Notes: generated from the sequence alone by a model not told the origin. A stretch of DNA of 64,000 nucleotides from Combretum micranthum (GCA_024138025.1 JAMXBD010000013.1:62001-126000), one strand, 5' to 3'; shown: positions 23,501 to 33,604, numbered from the stretch's first letter. Numbers and translations: made by a program.

Positions 23501-26500
23501 AAAATGAAAGCACAACAATTAGCATTAAGCATTAAGCATTATGCAAAATGAAGGTTTGAACAGATAAATGTGGGCCATATTCATGCACAGTGTCTAAAGC
23601 ATCTCAACAAGAGTGGCAAGTAATTTCATCTTTTCTATCATAGCATCCAGATGTCTAAAATATCAAGACTGCATTTTGAAATCTGAGAAGGTATCCTCTT
23701 GTCATTCTTAATGCTTTTTCAGAGCTTGAACTGCTAACGATGGCATATAATTTTCCAGAGCATTATTTGCTAATAATCACATAGGTAACCATTAAAATAT
23801 CTCTATCTTGTCTGCACATAGAAAATAGCACTATACATATATACATATGTATATCTACCACAAGGATGATTTCTCTGAAAGTATGCAGAGAGGAAAATAG
23901 GTTACCAATTGCTGTTTGTATCTTCAATTGAGTCTGCAAGTGCAGCTGGTATACGCCTCCATTTATGACAATCATCACAACGTACCCAAGCATTATGTGT
24001 GGGTAATTGCTGCTCCACTGTGTTCCGTGGTGTAAGCTCTGATTTCAAAATATCTACAACTGCAGGATTAGCACTTGTATTGATCTTCTTGCATCCATCA
24101 TCCATTTGGCCACCATCTACATGAACATTTCACCAAAAGTGAGTGATAAGGATAGCCCATATACATCAATGCACCTACCACTCATTTGCCAATGTGACTA
24201 GAGGACATCTAATGAAGTTGAAAGCCTAATCATTATGAACAAGGCCATTATTGAGAAATATGGACCAGCTTTGCAGAACTCCAACTCCCAACAGCACTGG
24301 TGAGAAGGCAAAACATCTTGTGCAGTCAAAATCAGTATCTAAAACATCTGAATGGGCAAAGTGAGAAGCGACTTCAGCCAAAATAAAATCTCCTTGAAAT
24401 TGTAGATTATATGCAAATGAAATTTTAGCCATAAAGTAATTACAAAGATTAGCTATATGCAGAAACTAGCCAACAGTGTTAGTTTGAATGTAACAAGATG
24501 TGAACCGTCCTCAAGAATACGACCCCAAAAAAAAAAAAAAAAAAAAACAGCTTAAGACCATGTTTTAGGAATTATGTATCATAAGCTCTTCATTTCTGTT
24601 TTTGAGGTCCACTTAAATCCCAAGAACAATAAAGGTGAAAAGTGACAGTACTGTGGGGAATAGTCAATTCTAATAAAAGTGATATTATCTCTCTCTCTCT
24701 CTTTTCTTTTCTTTTTTTTTTTCTAATTTGAGAAAATATTCCCACCAGTGACTTAGCAGATTCAATCTAACAAAGCATTCCTACACACCCCTCCCTTGAT
24801 TACTCATAAATGGTTAAAATTCAAAAAAATCATGAACCAAGTAACACTATAATACATGCATAGATAATAAAACTACCTGCTTCTGCGAGATTCTCTACTT
24901 TGCATGGAAACTGATGGCTGATATCATTATCCTTCACTTTTCTCTTATTGACTGACCTCTGCTGCTTTTCCTTTGGCCTGCGAGCATTTCCTCCCTTGCT
25001 CTTGGTGGAGTTAGAAACTTTGGATTTGGTGCCTGATCTGGATGATTTTGAGCCGTTGGGAAGTTTCTTGCCCCTCCTTTTAGCTGAAGAAAGCATGCTC
25101 TTGGTAATTTCTAACTCTGACAAGCAAGAACTCTTATCCCCACAGTTAAAAGCTTCAATCCCAGCATCAGACAAAGAGACATTAGGAAAACCAACTTCTA
25201 TCTCTGAAGAGAGAGGTACCAACACTTTGTTGTTGCTTGATGAGTTGCTTGTATTGGACGATGCAAAACTCTCTCCCAAGTGAAAGCTTTCACTAGATTT
25301 CATTCTGCAGCCATTTTTTTTCACTTGCTTTGACTTTGTCATAGAAGAATTAGATGGTCCATTTCTTCGGTTACTTCCATGAGAAACCCTATTTGTCTTC
25401 TTTTCACTTTTTGATTTAGTAATTTTCGTGCATGGATTCAAGTCCTCTGCAGAATGCAAAACTGCACAGCGGATCCCATCTGCATGTGTTTCAACAGCTT
25501 GGGCTTCTGGAGTGGTATTTATTACTTCTGAATCTGGTGAAGTTTCAGGATCTAAGTACCTGCCATCTGTCACTCCACCTATTTCTGCAAATGAAGCATC
25601 AAGATAACCTTTTTCAGCATCTCCACATGTCTTCTCTCGAAAGGTAGTGGTTTCCTGAGCGTCATTCTGATCAAACTTTTTTTCTGGATTGTTGTCTAGA
25701 CTTTCAATTGCTTTCTGAACACCATCTTCCCTCAGATTGTGTTCTGTATCAGCAGCACAAACTGGGATTCCAGAACAGCTTCTCTCCTGTGATGAAGTTT
25801 CACTAGCAATACCATTTGGCAATGGAGTGGTACTAGCCACCTCAGGGCCCACAATGACCAAATCACTCTTACCCAGTTTTACCTTCAACCTTACACACCG
25901 AGATGAAACATGCTGCTTTCCTTTGGAAACTTGTCGACCTCCAGTTACCTGCTTCTTTCTGTTTTTGATTTCTTTGTCCACCCCGAGCTTTCTGTGGTCC
26001 TTGGCCTGAGATTTGCTCCAGATCTAGCTCATTCTCCTGCACAAAGAATTTGAAAATATTCTGTAGCCTGCCCCATTCAGATGACTTAGCCTTTTTGAAA
26101 CAACTACTCCTCTTCCTCTTAGCAGCTTTAAGAATAAAATCTTCATTTCCACTTGAAGAGGCCACTTTGCTCGCTTTCCTAGAAGTCCTTGCTGCCCTTT
26201 TAGCCTGAGTCTTCCGGCCTGATTTATTTACCTGACTGCTCCTTTGTGAAGATAAAAAAACAGTGACAGGAACCTTGTCTTCATCAGAAAGACAATTAGG
26301 TGCAGCAGTACATTTTTCCTCATTATCACACTCCCCGTTCTCAACTGTGCTGACGAAACCAGTTTCGATGGTGCTCTCTAAACTAGAAAGATCTTGCATG
26401 TTTGAACAGCAATTCTCAAAAGTTGGTGATGGCTGATTAGCCTGCGCACTTTCCAGTGCTTCAGCTGGACATCCTGGAGCAGTTGTTCCTGCACTCAATT

Positions 26501-28073
26501 TAACAACATTTCCTTCCACATGAGCTGTCTCCATACACTCCTGCATAATCACATTACAGAATAACCCATCATTTTCCCGCTCATTTCGTGCATTAGAGAA
26601 CAAATCAGAAGGGCTTGAATCATCAAAGGGTAAATGCCCAACAGCCCCGGAAGCTGATATTTCACAACCTGCGTGTTTTATCGGGGCTGGTTCATCAATA
26701 TCATTTCCATCAGAACTTACCCTTTTTTCAACACATTCAGTGCTTGTCTCATTATTGTTTTTTGCACTTTCAATATCAGCATCAACAGGACAGGAATGCT
26801 GTAATGTCCCAGCATGATCTTTTGAAGGCAGTAGACAGCTACGATCAGTAATTGATGCATCAACACACGGATTCTTAATATTGTCTGAACAGAACGATAT
26901 ATTAACTTCATTTTCTAGGGGTACTCCACCTGCATCTGAACTCAAAACACTATCATATGTGTCTATGTTCTGGAGTAAGTTGTAAACCTCTTCACTCATT
27001 GCTTTCTTAAGCATTTTGAGTGAACAACCGTTCCACTGCTCCTCTGTCAAATTTTCTTTTGATGTCACATTACCCACTGCTGAACCTAGCATATGATTGC
27101 ATCCATCACCCAGATTTCCCACATTACCATCAACTATTTCTTCAACAAAATGCAACTTTGTTTGCACTGAACGAACATTAACACATGCTCCACTTACCTG
27201 CTTAATTCCTTGAACATCAGTAAATAGAAACTTGGATGCAGGGGACTTCTGGCCATTTTGAGATATTACTTCCGTAGGCTTAGCATCAGGATTGACATTT
27301 GCTTGGGCAACATCCAAAACTATCCTGTCTTTAAGACCCTCAATTCTATTAATATCCATTTCTCCCTGGAAGTCAAAATTTAGTGCATCCATCTCTGCAA
27401 TAGAGCCAAAGAATGCTTTGCTTGGAGAGAATGATTCCCAGTCATATGTAGCCACACCTGCCCTCGATGAACCATTGCCTGCAGTAGACACAGTATCTAT
27501 GCTCCTTTGCATTAATTGACAACTGCTATCTTTCTGCTTGATATCATGCACATTATCTCCAGGCATACCATCCCCAGCAAGTTCAGGCAAGTCCACTAAA
27601 CGCTTTGTCAGAAGGGCAGCTTCTCTATCACCACTGGAACCACTAACCTCCTCTGTTTTAATGGATTCTGCGGGCAAACATTCTCTGTCCTTAGCAGAAG
27701 CAACCAAAAAAACATTTTCAGATGCTCCCTTCAGTGTCATACCATCACCGTCTGACAAAATTCCTGGGGCAATCTCACCACAAAACCCCACCGTCCTATC
27801 ATCACACTCATTATTTCTTTCTTCACCCAAAGAAACATCACTCTCAGTACAAATACCATCTGTATCCTCACAGGTATTCACACTGCCAGCACAACCAACT
27901 GAAGGAATATCACAATCCCCTCGTGACACAACGCAATCAACCGCATTACCATCAACCAAACTTCCCACATTTTCAGCAGGAGAAGAATCGCAGGAAACTT
28001 GTGATGTTTTTCCCAATTCCATGTCAGAATGCAATGGCTCTTCGATTCGACCTGAGTTCTCAAACGAACCCAT
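10560..28073 (-). CDS. ASHH2: ASHH2/SDG8-type histone H3K36 methyltransferase, frame-disrupted as sequenced
   Basis: In Arabidopsis this nuclear enzyme deposits H3K36 di/trimethylation on transcribed genes, including FLC and carotenoid, defence and brassinosteroid genes. Coding exons on the minus strand, from the ATG: 28073-24877, 24116-23906, 21267-21101, 20988-20909, 19941-19812, 19670-19554, 18752-18660, 16373-16296, 15873-15817, 14465-13664, 13573-13518, 12979-12901, 12800-12718, 12615-12536, 12025-11946, 11815-11770, 11578-10560. All borders are GT-AG and the phases agree. The product would be about 2125 residues (Arabidopsis: about 1800). CW lies near 1109-1160, AWS 1219-1262, SET 1263-1395, post-SET 1396-1412. 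The ATG at 28073 has an in-frame stop just upstream. Frame breaks occur near 25.95 kb, 19.89 kb, 12.915 kb, 11.488 kb and repeatedly at 10.57-11.03 kb. Identification is firm; integrity of this copy is not. Confidence 0.92.
11770..12979 (-). CDS. ASHH2: ASHH2 exons 12-16: conserved helical C-terminal module
   Basis: Five short exons (79, 83, 80, 80 and 46 nt) encode a helical, Leu-rich module: [81 protein letters not shown]. It is strongly conserved in plant ASHH2 and resembles a TFIIS-N/LEDGF-type helical bundle; that comparison is my inference. The first exon (12979-12901) is one nucleotide short: the family reads G-EAIQ where this copy has CATGGGAAGC, giving a frameshift at about 12913-12916. 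The other four are in frame with each other and with the last exon. Confidence 0.88.
13518..14465 (-). CDS. ASHH2: ASHH2 exons 10-11: SET end, post-SET, linker
   Basis: Exon 10 (14465-13664, 802 nt) starts after TTGTTTCAG with [14 protein letters not shown]. This contains the FDYNY that closes the SET active site, followed by the post-SET cysteines CVCGSPLC that bind zinc with the SET NHSC cysteine. It then encodes RGYIGGDP and about 220 residues of Ser/Asp/Lys-rich linker with a basic stretch ([12 protein letters not shown]). Exon 11 (13573-13518) encodes [17 protein letters not shown] and ends at AAA|GTAAGT. Both exons are open and in phase. Confidence 0.93.
14466..15816 (-). other. ASHH2 intron 9, no inserted element seen
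   Basis: A 1.35-kb intron between exon 9 (GTATAAG donor) and exon 10. It is AT-rich with pyrimidine runs. No repeat or embedded gene was recognised. Confidence 0.7.
15817..19670 (-). CDS. ASHH2: ASHH2 exons 6-9: catalytic SET domain
   Basis: Four exons in perfect phase 0 (39, 31, 26 and 19 codons). Exon 6 (19670-19554) has [20 protein letters not shown] and YVGE, the first SET strand and part of the S-adenosylmethionine pocket. Exon 7 (18752-18660) has [11 protein letters not shown]. Exon 8 (16373-16296) carries the catalytic and cofactor motif [12 protein letters not shown], the most diagnostic part. Exon 9 (15873-15817) has [19 protein letters not shown]. All key residues are present and no break is seen here. 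The introns between them hold a perfect tandem repeat and LINE debris. Confidence 0.95.
16740..17560 (+). mobile_element. LINE (non-LTR) C-terminal fragment in ASHH2 intron 7
   Basis: The plus strand encodes [20 protein letters not shown] and [10 protein letters not shown] at 16917-17144, then [19 protein letters not shown] at about 17370-17440. These match the region after reverse transcriptase in plant LINEs (the zf-RVT region, pattern W-W-K-L...W-D-W...VWF-K-IPRH-F-WL). Stops and frame changes are frequent. The stretch at 16780-16925 is a diverged second copy of 17010-17145, so the fragment was duplicated in tandem. It lies antisense to ASHH2 within a 2.3-kb intron (16374-18659). Confidence 0.65.
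18021..18290. repeat. Perfect 3 x 90 bp tandem repeat in ASHH2 intron 7
   Basis: Three consecutive 90-bp units (18021-18110, 18111-18200, 18201-18290), each starting TACCTCAAATTTTACCTGAT and ending GCCAATATCTTATTG, appear identical except the very last base. It has no coding role. Complete identity implies very recent expansion or an assembly artefact. Confidence 0.97.
19812..19941 (-). CDS. ASHH2: ASHH2 exon 5: AWS domain with a 2-nt loss
   Basis: The AWS (associated with SET) domain binds zinc through clustered cysteines and supports catalysis. The exon begins [17 protein letters not shown] and, in another frame, continues [20 protein letters not shown] and DLCSNQQ. Between G and D the sequence reads TGTGGATGAATGC, where the family needs two more nucleotides. 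As sequenced, TGA at 19888-19890 ends translation before SET. The exon is 130 nt; 132 nt would keep phase 0 at both ends, which agrees with a 2-nt deletion. Acceptor AATGTCAG and donor CAA|GTATGT are normal. Confidence 0.9.
20257..20908. repeat. Diverged 320-bp tandem duplication in ASHH2 intron 4
   Basis: The segment from 20257 (ATACTTGATACAGCTACAAT) repeats from 20577 (ATGCTTGATACAGCTAAAAT). The two copies share most of their length with scattered substitutions and small indels (roughly 80-85 % by eye). The second copy ends directly at the donor of exon 4 (20908). Neither copy has a credible reading frame. Confidence 0.8.
20909..21267 (-). CDS. ASHH2: ASHH2 exons 3 and 4: end of CW and linker to AWS
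   Basis: Exon 3 (21267-21101, 167 nt) starts after TTTGTGAAG and encodes the end of the CW domain ([13 protein letters not shown]), then an acidic linker and the basic [13 protein letters not shown]. Exon 4 (20988-20909, 80 nt) encodes [20 protein letters not shown] and ends at GAG|GTGAGG in phase 0. Both exons are intact and in frame with each other. The RRNYKEL...RSRRSQ-type segment just before AWS is a conserved feature of plant ASHH2 proteins. Confidence 0.9.
21268..23905 (-). other. ASHH2 intron 2, long, with LINE relic
   Basis: This 2.6-kb intron splits the CW domain. Besides the LINE fragment, it holds a C-rich low-complexity tract (21958-22011) and a short imperfect internal duplication near 21600-21810 (ATTCCCAAGCATTGAACTGT and ATTCCTAAGCATTGAACTGT). 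The rest is unremarkable AT-rich sequence. Confidence 0.75.
21950..22560 (-). mobile_element. LINE reverse transcriptase fragment in ASHH2 intron 2
   Basis: On the minus strand, 22500-22250 encodes [16 protein letters not shown], then [20 protein letters not shown] and [20 protein letters not shown]. This is the order of non-LTR reverse transcriptase: the QSAFV-GR-I-DNI-L block, the CA-K-D-KAYD block with the catalytic Asp replaced, and W-FL-----GF. Two frames and stops are involved. It lies in the same orientation as ASHH2 and cannot be active. Confidence 0.7.
23906..24116 (-). CDS. ASHH2: ASHH2 exon 2: CW zinc finger, first part
   Basis: This exon encodes [18 protein letters not shown] and the following helix. 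These are the first Trp, the first two Cys and the conserved KWR-P of a CW domain. The ASHH2 CW domain binds histone H3 methylated at lysine 4 (strongest for monomethyl), linking H3K36 methylation to active genes. The exon enters in phase 1 after TTCATGTAG and leaves through TG|GTAACC, splitting the second domain Trp codon. The following exon supplies G and then TCADN, completing the last Cys and the W-x-C pattern. Confidence 0.92.
24117..24876 (-). other. ASHH2 intron 1, no embedded feature
   Basis: A 760-bp intron with donor GTAGTT and acceptor TTCATGTAG. It contains a 22-base A-run near 24525-24547 and a CT microsatellite followed by T-runs near 24690-24722. Nothing else was recognised. 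Confidence 0.75.
24877..28073 (-). CDS. ASHH2: ASHH2 exon 1: long disordered N-terminus
   Basis: This exon encodes about 1065 residues rich in Ser, Glu, Asp, Asn and Val with no folded domain that I recognise, as is usual for ASHH2 N-termini. Lys/Arg-rich stretches near 26.0-26.2 kb ([16 protein letters not shown]) and 24.9-25.1 kb (KRKVKDND) look like nuclear localisation signals. A moderately conserved stretch around [18 protein letters not shown] precedes a basic segment, [11 protein letters not shown], seen in other family members. Between 26023 and 25872 the frame must change once: 3197 nt is one too many for the phase-1 donor AG|GTAGTT. Upstream and downstream of that point the exon is fully open over 2.1 kb and 1.1 kb. 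Confidence 0.85.
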
Positions 28074-28600
28074 CCGAATCAAAACCAATCAACAATCTAA
28101 CTCATAACACAGTATTCTATAACACGATGATCCAAAATACATTAATCAGCATAATGCCCACCTCCAAACTCCTTAAAGAAAAAGAAAACCCTACTTTTCT
28201 TTCCACTCAGCAACTCCTTCAAACAGATTCCGAAAACTAAACAATAATTAACAGATAATACCTGTTCTTAAACCAACGTAAACAAAAAAGAAAAACCTCG
28301 GATCAACAAACTCCTCTCACTTTGCCCTGCAAAAACGAAGCCCTAATTAGCACGTCAAGGATAATGCAGAAACTACGTACTTATCAAACCAACATCCACG
28401 ACCTCATCATAGCAGACTATAAAAAATCAATAATGATAAGATCAAACCGTGTCACAACTTCAAAGAAATATGAATAGAAATTAAAAAAAAATCGTAAAAA
28501 CTTACACTTTTTTCCCTCTGATTGTTAAAAAATAAAAACAAAAAGCGCAGAGATATATGCAGAGAGAGAGAGAGAGAGAGAGGTGGATGGAGGCGTCAAC
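28074..28600 (-). other. ASHH2 5'UTR with an intron
   Basis: Reading the minus strand toward the ATG: an untranslated exon ends at 28506 with the donor AAGT|GTAAGT, an intron spans 28505-28327, and the acceptor TTTTTGCAG lies before GGCAAAG at 28326. The second untranslated exon then runs into the ATG at 28073. A 5'UTR intron is common in plant chromatin genes. The transcription start was not identified. Confidence 0.55.
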
Positions 28601-28662
28601 AAACGGTTCGAGGAAACTCACGGAAGGGGAAGAGAGAGAGAAAGAGAAGGAGAGAGAGAGAA
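28560..28662. repeat. GA/CT microsatellite at the ASHH2 5' end
   Basis: A run of 11-12 GA units at 28560-28583, then a looser GA-rich stretch to about 28662. On the coding strand this is a CT-rich leader, a usual composition for plant 5'UTRs and core promoters. CT-rich (Y-patch) elements often mark start regions. Confidence 0.8.
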
Positions 28663-28900
28663 TAAGTTTATCTTATAACATGAGATTGTCTGAATTGACC
28701 CTTTTGACCTTTCCATTTTTGCTTTTTGTTAAAAAGATCGAAATTCAGAGCACCGGCTTGGCTCTACAAAAAGGTTGAGACTTGAGAGAGAAGGGACGCT
28801 TCGATGATATTTAATCGTGAGGGCAATTTTGTCATTTAAAAAGTTATTTGTGTTTTATTCATGCTAATGCAATGCAATTACAACGCGGTCTCTACGCTCT
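28663..28900 (-). promoter_or_regulatory. Presumed ASHH2 core promoter region
   Basis: Position only: this is the first 240 bp upstream of the untranslated exon. A weak TATA-like element (ATTAAATATC on the minus strand, about 28804-28815) precedes the CT-rich leader by about 150 bp. There is no experimental or strong motif support. Confidence 0.3.
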
Positions 28901-30529
28901 GATTCCTTTTTTTTTTTTTATTCCTCCTAAGTTGGAAGATGAAAAATTTGTTTCACCATGGTCCAAAGTCCAAACAGAATTGTTCCTTTGTATTTGAAAT
29001 CATATTTTAAATTTTTTAATTTTAAAAAAATATATATTTCATGCAGTAAAGATACGCATTTTGAAAATTTAGGGTATCATTGCTAAGAGGGTATGTTTGC
29101 AATTTACCAAGATTAAAATTCTTAAAATCCTTTTTCTATAAAATTAATTGAATAGGGTTGAATTTGGTCAATTTGATATAAGTACGGTCATAGGACCACC
29201 TATTTTCATAATATTTTCCATTGAATTGAGGGTATGTGAAATAGATTATGTGATTGCATATAGTATTATACGTGAACCATAAAGGTCTCACAATTTTATT
29301 TGGCACACTTCAATAGAGGATACCACTCATCTATTTTTCCAATTTGATAATACATCAAATAGCCATCATATTGTCAAGAGAAAGGATAATTATCATTTTT
29401 GGCATTGACATTTACCTATTTTTCCAATTAACTACCAATGTTCTAAAAGTCTTAATTTACTACCAACACTATATCTATTTTTACATTTTAGTACTTGAAT
29501 CAGATCTGAAGTGATTTTACTAGGGATATTGAGATGAAATCTAAGTGGTAAGTGCCCTCGAGATGCCCAAAAAGGTCATCTCCTCATTTCATCCATAAAG
29601 TCATCGTAATGAAATATGCAAAAATTATGGATTTAGAATTACATTGTTATGCTACAAAAATGCTATATTTTCTTGAACAAGCTCGCTCAAGGAGGTACTT
29701 CCACTGATATTGAGATGACATCGGAGTGGTTGATGGCCCATTGCAATCAATTATTAATTAGCTATTTGAACTTTATTTATTTATTTTTGCAATCAATTAT
29801 CTTATCTAGGTACTATAAATTTTTGAAAAGTCTATAGATATCAGTTTTGGTCTCTTATATGTTTTATGTTAATAATTATGATAGTCTAATAAAACATACA
29901 ATAAATTGAACATATGCAAATTATTTAAGGGGTTTTATAAAAATAATGTTTTTATTTCTTATAAAGGTCAACAATGATATAAAAAAGCTATCCATACTCT
30001 CCTCAAGTGCTCATTTCCTTTCTACAAAATTGTTCACTATATATTATACTTAAGGCAACTTCTCTCCGCTCCCATGTCTTTATCTTTATTCCATTAATCT
30101 TATGTAGATCTTGAGTAAAGATTGTAAATGAATTAGGGCAAAGTGTTGCTTTGGTACATGGAAGGAGAGGTTTATAGTTGTGGTAAATATTTTCTTTTCC
30201 CTAGTATGAGTTGATTTGAGAATTCTAAGATAGATTGGTGTTTGAAGGAAATTATGAAAAGTAATAAGTGCAAAATAAGTAGTAATGATGTCCTATCATG
30301 TCTCTACACTTCACTAGATGAATAAAATTGCAATATTGTTGTTTCACTAGGGAATGAAATAAAATTGTAATAAAATTTTTATTTGTTAATTTTTTTTATT
30401 TTTTTTACATCAAAATCGGGGGTAAATCCAGTAACAAAACTAATAGCAAACATTTCTAGGAAAAAGAGACGCCATGTAGCTCCTCCAAAACAGTAAGGCT
30501 GTGAGATAGATTATACAGAACTTCTACTA
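28901..30529. other. Intergenic DNA upstream of ASHH2
   Basis: AT-rich with no supported gene. A phrase around 'atattgagatga' occurs twice (29530 and 29710) with similar surroundings, suggesting an old duplicated repeat. Short open frames here are not convincing. Confidence 0.6.
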
Positions 30530-31980
30530 CCCTCCTTATGGGTATGAATCACCTTGGCTTCCTAATTATGCTTCAACAAATTATGGATGTCACGAACAAG
30601 GCTATAAAACGAACTTCTAATAGGTGAATGTTGCAAAATGAACTTAGTTACTTAAAGTTATCAGCCTTTAAATAGACTCTATCAAACTCATTATACCAAG
30701 AAAGTTCTCAGCTTGTAAAAACACCCCACAATTCTGCCAAACCACCAACAACTGCCTAGCTAGATGCACTATTGAAAGCTCCATCGATATTGACTTTAAC
30801 CAAGCCAGGTGGAGGGCCACACTAGCAACCCAGGGAAACTTCTTTAGAAACATGAAACTTCTTAATTGTCATTTGTGCCTTATTAAATAGGTCAACATTA
30901 CACACCACCTTCTTAGCATGATTAGCTCCATCCACATGATTCTTATTAAAAACTAAACAGTTCCTTCTATTCCAAATGTACAAGCAGCCCATACCAAAAA
31001 TACAAGACCATTTTAAGCTACTAGAGTACTGGTTTTGATTTCTCATATTAGTCTCAAACCAAACATCGGAAGAATGCAAAAAAAAAATGCAAGTAACTCA
31101 CTCGACAAAAGAACCTGCTAGATACTTTTTGTTACCACATAGTCACAAAGCACATGACTTATAGATTCCACTTCAACCATACATAAAGGACAAAAAAGAT
31201 GATCAATCAATCGCTGTCTCCATTCTATATTGATGAGAAGACAACAATGAGTAGAAAGTCAAAGGAAATAGTACACTTTCTTAGGCCCCTCCTAACTCTA
31301 AATTAAACTCTAAACATTGAAAAGAGGAAAACATCAGACCTTGCAATCAACCGATACGTCGGCTCAATGATAAACTAACTTGATTTTGAATACTTCCAAT
31401 AGTTAGTTTCAAGAAGAGCTTAATAAGGGCAATTTCACCAAAATAGAGCAAGGAAGTAAAGAAGAAATTTATTTCAATACCAATTTCCATCCTCCCCTAC
31501 AAAATCCTTTAGTAGCAAGCACCAATCAAATTTAGAAATGGCACATTAAGCATAATTAGCCAAACAACCTTCGATAGGTAACCAATATTTAATTAAAAAA
31601 GAAATTGTGGTTCTATCTCCCAAGACCCAAGTAGACCCAGATTTAAGACATTCCCACATTCATCTAATGCCTCTCCATAAATTAGATTGAGAAGAGGTAT
31701 TTGCTAAAGCATCACCATACATATACTTTCCTCTTAACACCTTATTTCATAAAGAATTATTATTACTCCACATACCCTAGGGCATTTTGCCAACAAATAG
31801 AATTCCAATTTAACAAATGTATCCTTTTGTTATTCTCAAACTCTTCTCAAATAAAGCCTTGAAAAATAACATCAAGATGCAAACAAACAAAGAGGCAGGA
31901 AAGGGGATAGTCTACACTATGTATAAGGGCAGAGAACACAACACCGACTTCACAAAGTCATACGTCCTATCATAGAAAAT
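30530..31980 (-). mobile_element. LINE remnant with zf-RVT and RNase H regions
   Basis: Read downward on the minus strand: about 31200-31140 gives CPLCMVEVESISHVLCDY, the zinc-binding-like motif after plant LINE reverse transcriptases. Then 31079-30822 gives WNRRNCLVFNKN, the typical I-WK-RN---F linker. Then 30815-30660 gives GLVKVNIDGAFN and AELWGV, the start of a RNase H domain. Stops and frameshifts break all parts. The left end near 30530 would be the 3' end. No poly-A tail or target duplication was identified. Confidence 0.65.
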
Positions 31981-32560
31981 TTTGTGGGATGAAAAATGGC
32001 ACAACTTTGCCTACACTTTTCACCACACGTCTAAACGTAGTCTTGAGTATTTTGTCGAGCTATTGCCATTTGATGGTTTGGTGGATCTCCTTTCAAGAGC
32101 AAAGGAGAGATGTCTATACTTTTTTCCTAATGGAAAAATTCTTTGTCTCAAGCTTATTACAAAAAGACACAAGTGGTTTTTTATTAGGATCTGTAAATTT
32201 TTATTTAAATAAGGATATTTTAACAATAAATTAATTCCACCATTGAATTGTTTATTTATAGATTTGTGTAATAAATGATTATTCAATTTAAAAAAAAATT
32301 CCTTATGGAATCACTACTAGAGTAAAACAAAACAAAAATAACTCTTCAACTTTTCATAAGGAATGAATATGTAATAGAATTGTCATCATAGGGAAGTGAA
32401 CAAGTAGATGGTTAAGAGATGAGAATAAAGCATGTTATAATTTTAGTTTTGTCTTTGATTCAAGTGTTGGGGATGATTGCTTGTTAGGTTTTTATTATGT
32501 AGAAGAGAAGAAGTAACAAATAAGGATTATTGCCCGTGGAATTAACAATGTACAATTGTA
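31981..32560. other. Unassigned intergenic stretch
   Basis: Contains overlapping 76-88 codon frames on both strands without any recognisable domain. It could be the degraded 5' continuation of the LINE, but no motif supports this. Confidence 0.5.
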
Positions 32561-32570
32561 TAATTTTTAG

Positions 32571-32875
32571 TGTTAATGTCACAAATAGTATCTGAACTTG
32601 GATAAAATATACAAATAGGTATCTAAACTTTGAAAATGATTAATTTAGTACATGAACTTTGAAATCAATCAATTTAATACCTGAAAAAACTTTCAGTGTA
32701 AGCAAATAGATCTCCTTGTCAAGTTCTTTTAGGTGTTAAATTGATCAATTTCAAAGTTTTTTAAGTACTAAATTGATCAATTTTTAAGTTTATGTATTGA
32801 ATTGATCATTTTCAAAGTTTAAGTACCTAATTGCACAGTTTGCTAAAGTTTAGGTACTATCCGTGACATTATCCC
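32571..32875. mobile_element. MITE copy 1, Mutator type
   Basis: Inverted ends of roughly 65-70 bp: the left begins GTTAATGTCACAAATAGTA; the right, reversed, begins GGGATAATGTCACGGATAGT. Flanks TAATTTTTAG (32561-32570) and TAATTTTTAT (32876-32885) form a 10-bp target duplication with one mismatch, which fits Mutator-derived MITEs. No coding capacity. Confidence 0.75.
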
Positions 32876-33040
32876 TAATTTTTATATGGAAAATTTATAA
32901 AAGTATGATATATATTTTAGTAATTTTGCAAACAAGTGACTTAAGTTTTAATTTTCAAATTTTGCTAAATATATTACGCATGGTTCTATTATATATATTT
33001 GTGTTAATGATAGAAAGCAAACACATGCCAATTTCTTCTT

Positions 33041-33345
33041 GGGTTAATGTCTCAAATGTTACATGAACTTTGACAAGATATATAATTAGGTACTTGGAGT
33101 TTGAAATTGGTCAATTTGGTACCTAAACTTCAAAATTGACAAATATAGCACCTAAAAAAACTTTTTGTAAATGCTAACAATACATCTATCAAGTTCTTTC
33201 AGGTATAAAATTGATCAATTTCAAAGTTTTTCATGTGTCAAATTGATCAATTTCAAAGTTCAAGTACTAAATTGATCATTTTCAAAGTTTGGGTACCTAA
33301 TTACATATTTTGTCAATATTCAGGTACAATTTGCGACATTATCCC
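33041..33345. mobile_element. MITE copy 2, Mutator type
   Basis: Same family as the copy at 32571: left end GGGTTAATGTCTCAAATG, right end TTTGCGACATTATCCC. It is flanked by ATTTCTTCTT and ATTTCTTAAT, an eroded 10-bp duplication. Internal repeats of 'aaattgatcaatttcaaag' type are shared with copy 1. Confidence 0.75.
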
Positions 33346-33579
33346 ATTTCTTAATGGGTCATTGTATTGTTAAATAAATTTAATTCAATAATATAAATAA
33401 ATAATTATTTAAAATATCAAAACAATGAAAAAATTAAATACCACCACATGTGCATACTTAGAGTTGAAAAAAGTGTAGCAGAAAATTATTTGCTAATGTA
33501 AATATATTTTGTATTGATATACCCATCAAAGGAAAACAATAGATTTTTGCTTTGAAATTCAAAGCACTATCACCACATT

Positions 33580-33604
33580 ATATATATATATATATATATA
33601 TATA
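33580..33604. repeat. (TA)n microsatellite
   Basis: About 12 uninterrupted TA units. It lies in otherwise unassigned AT-rich DNA between MITE copies 2 and 3 (33346-33977), where no gene is seen. Confidence 0.9.

Noticed and set aside
24948..26009. Plus-strand frames of 70-111 codons
   Set aside because: Antisense shadows of ASHH2 exon 1, Leu/Ser-rich, without motifs.
25990..26080. A 49- to 80-nt intron to explain the exon 1 frame change
   Set aside because: The only good acceptor (TTTGTGCAG) leads into a frame with an immediate TAG if the shift is placed there, and donors upstream are poor; lengths are below the usual plant minimum.
27538..28240. Overlapping 172- and 189-codon plus-strand frames opposite ASHH2 exon 1
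   Set aside because: They lie entirely opposite the coding exon and UTR, have His/Ser/Pro-rich compositions produced by the antisense of biased codons, and match no domain.
28557..28778. 73-codon frame starting in the GA repeat
   Set aside because: Arg-Glu repeats come from the microsatellite; the region is the ASHH2 leader on the other strand.
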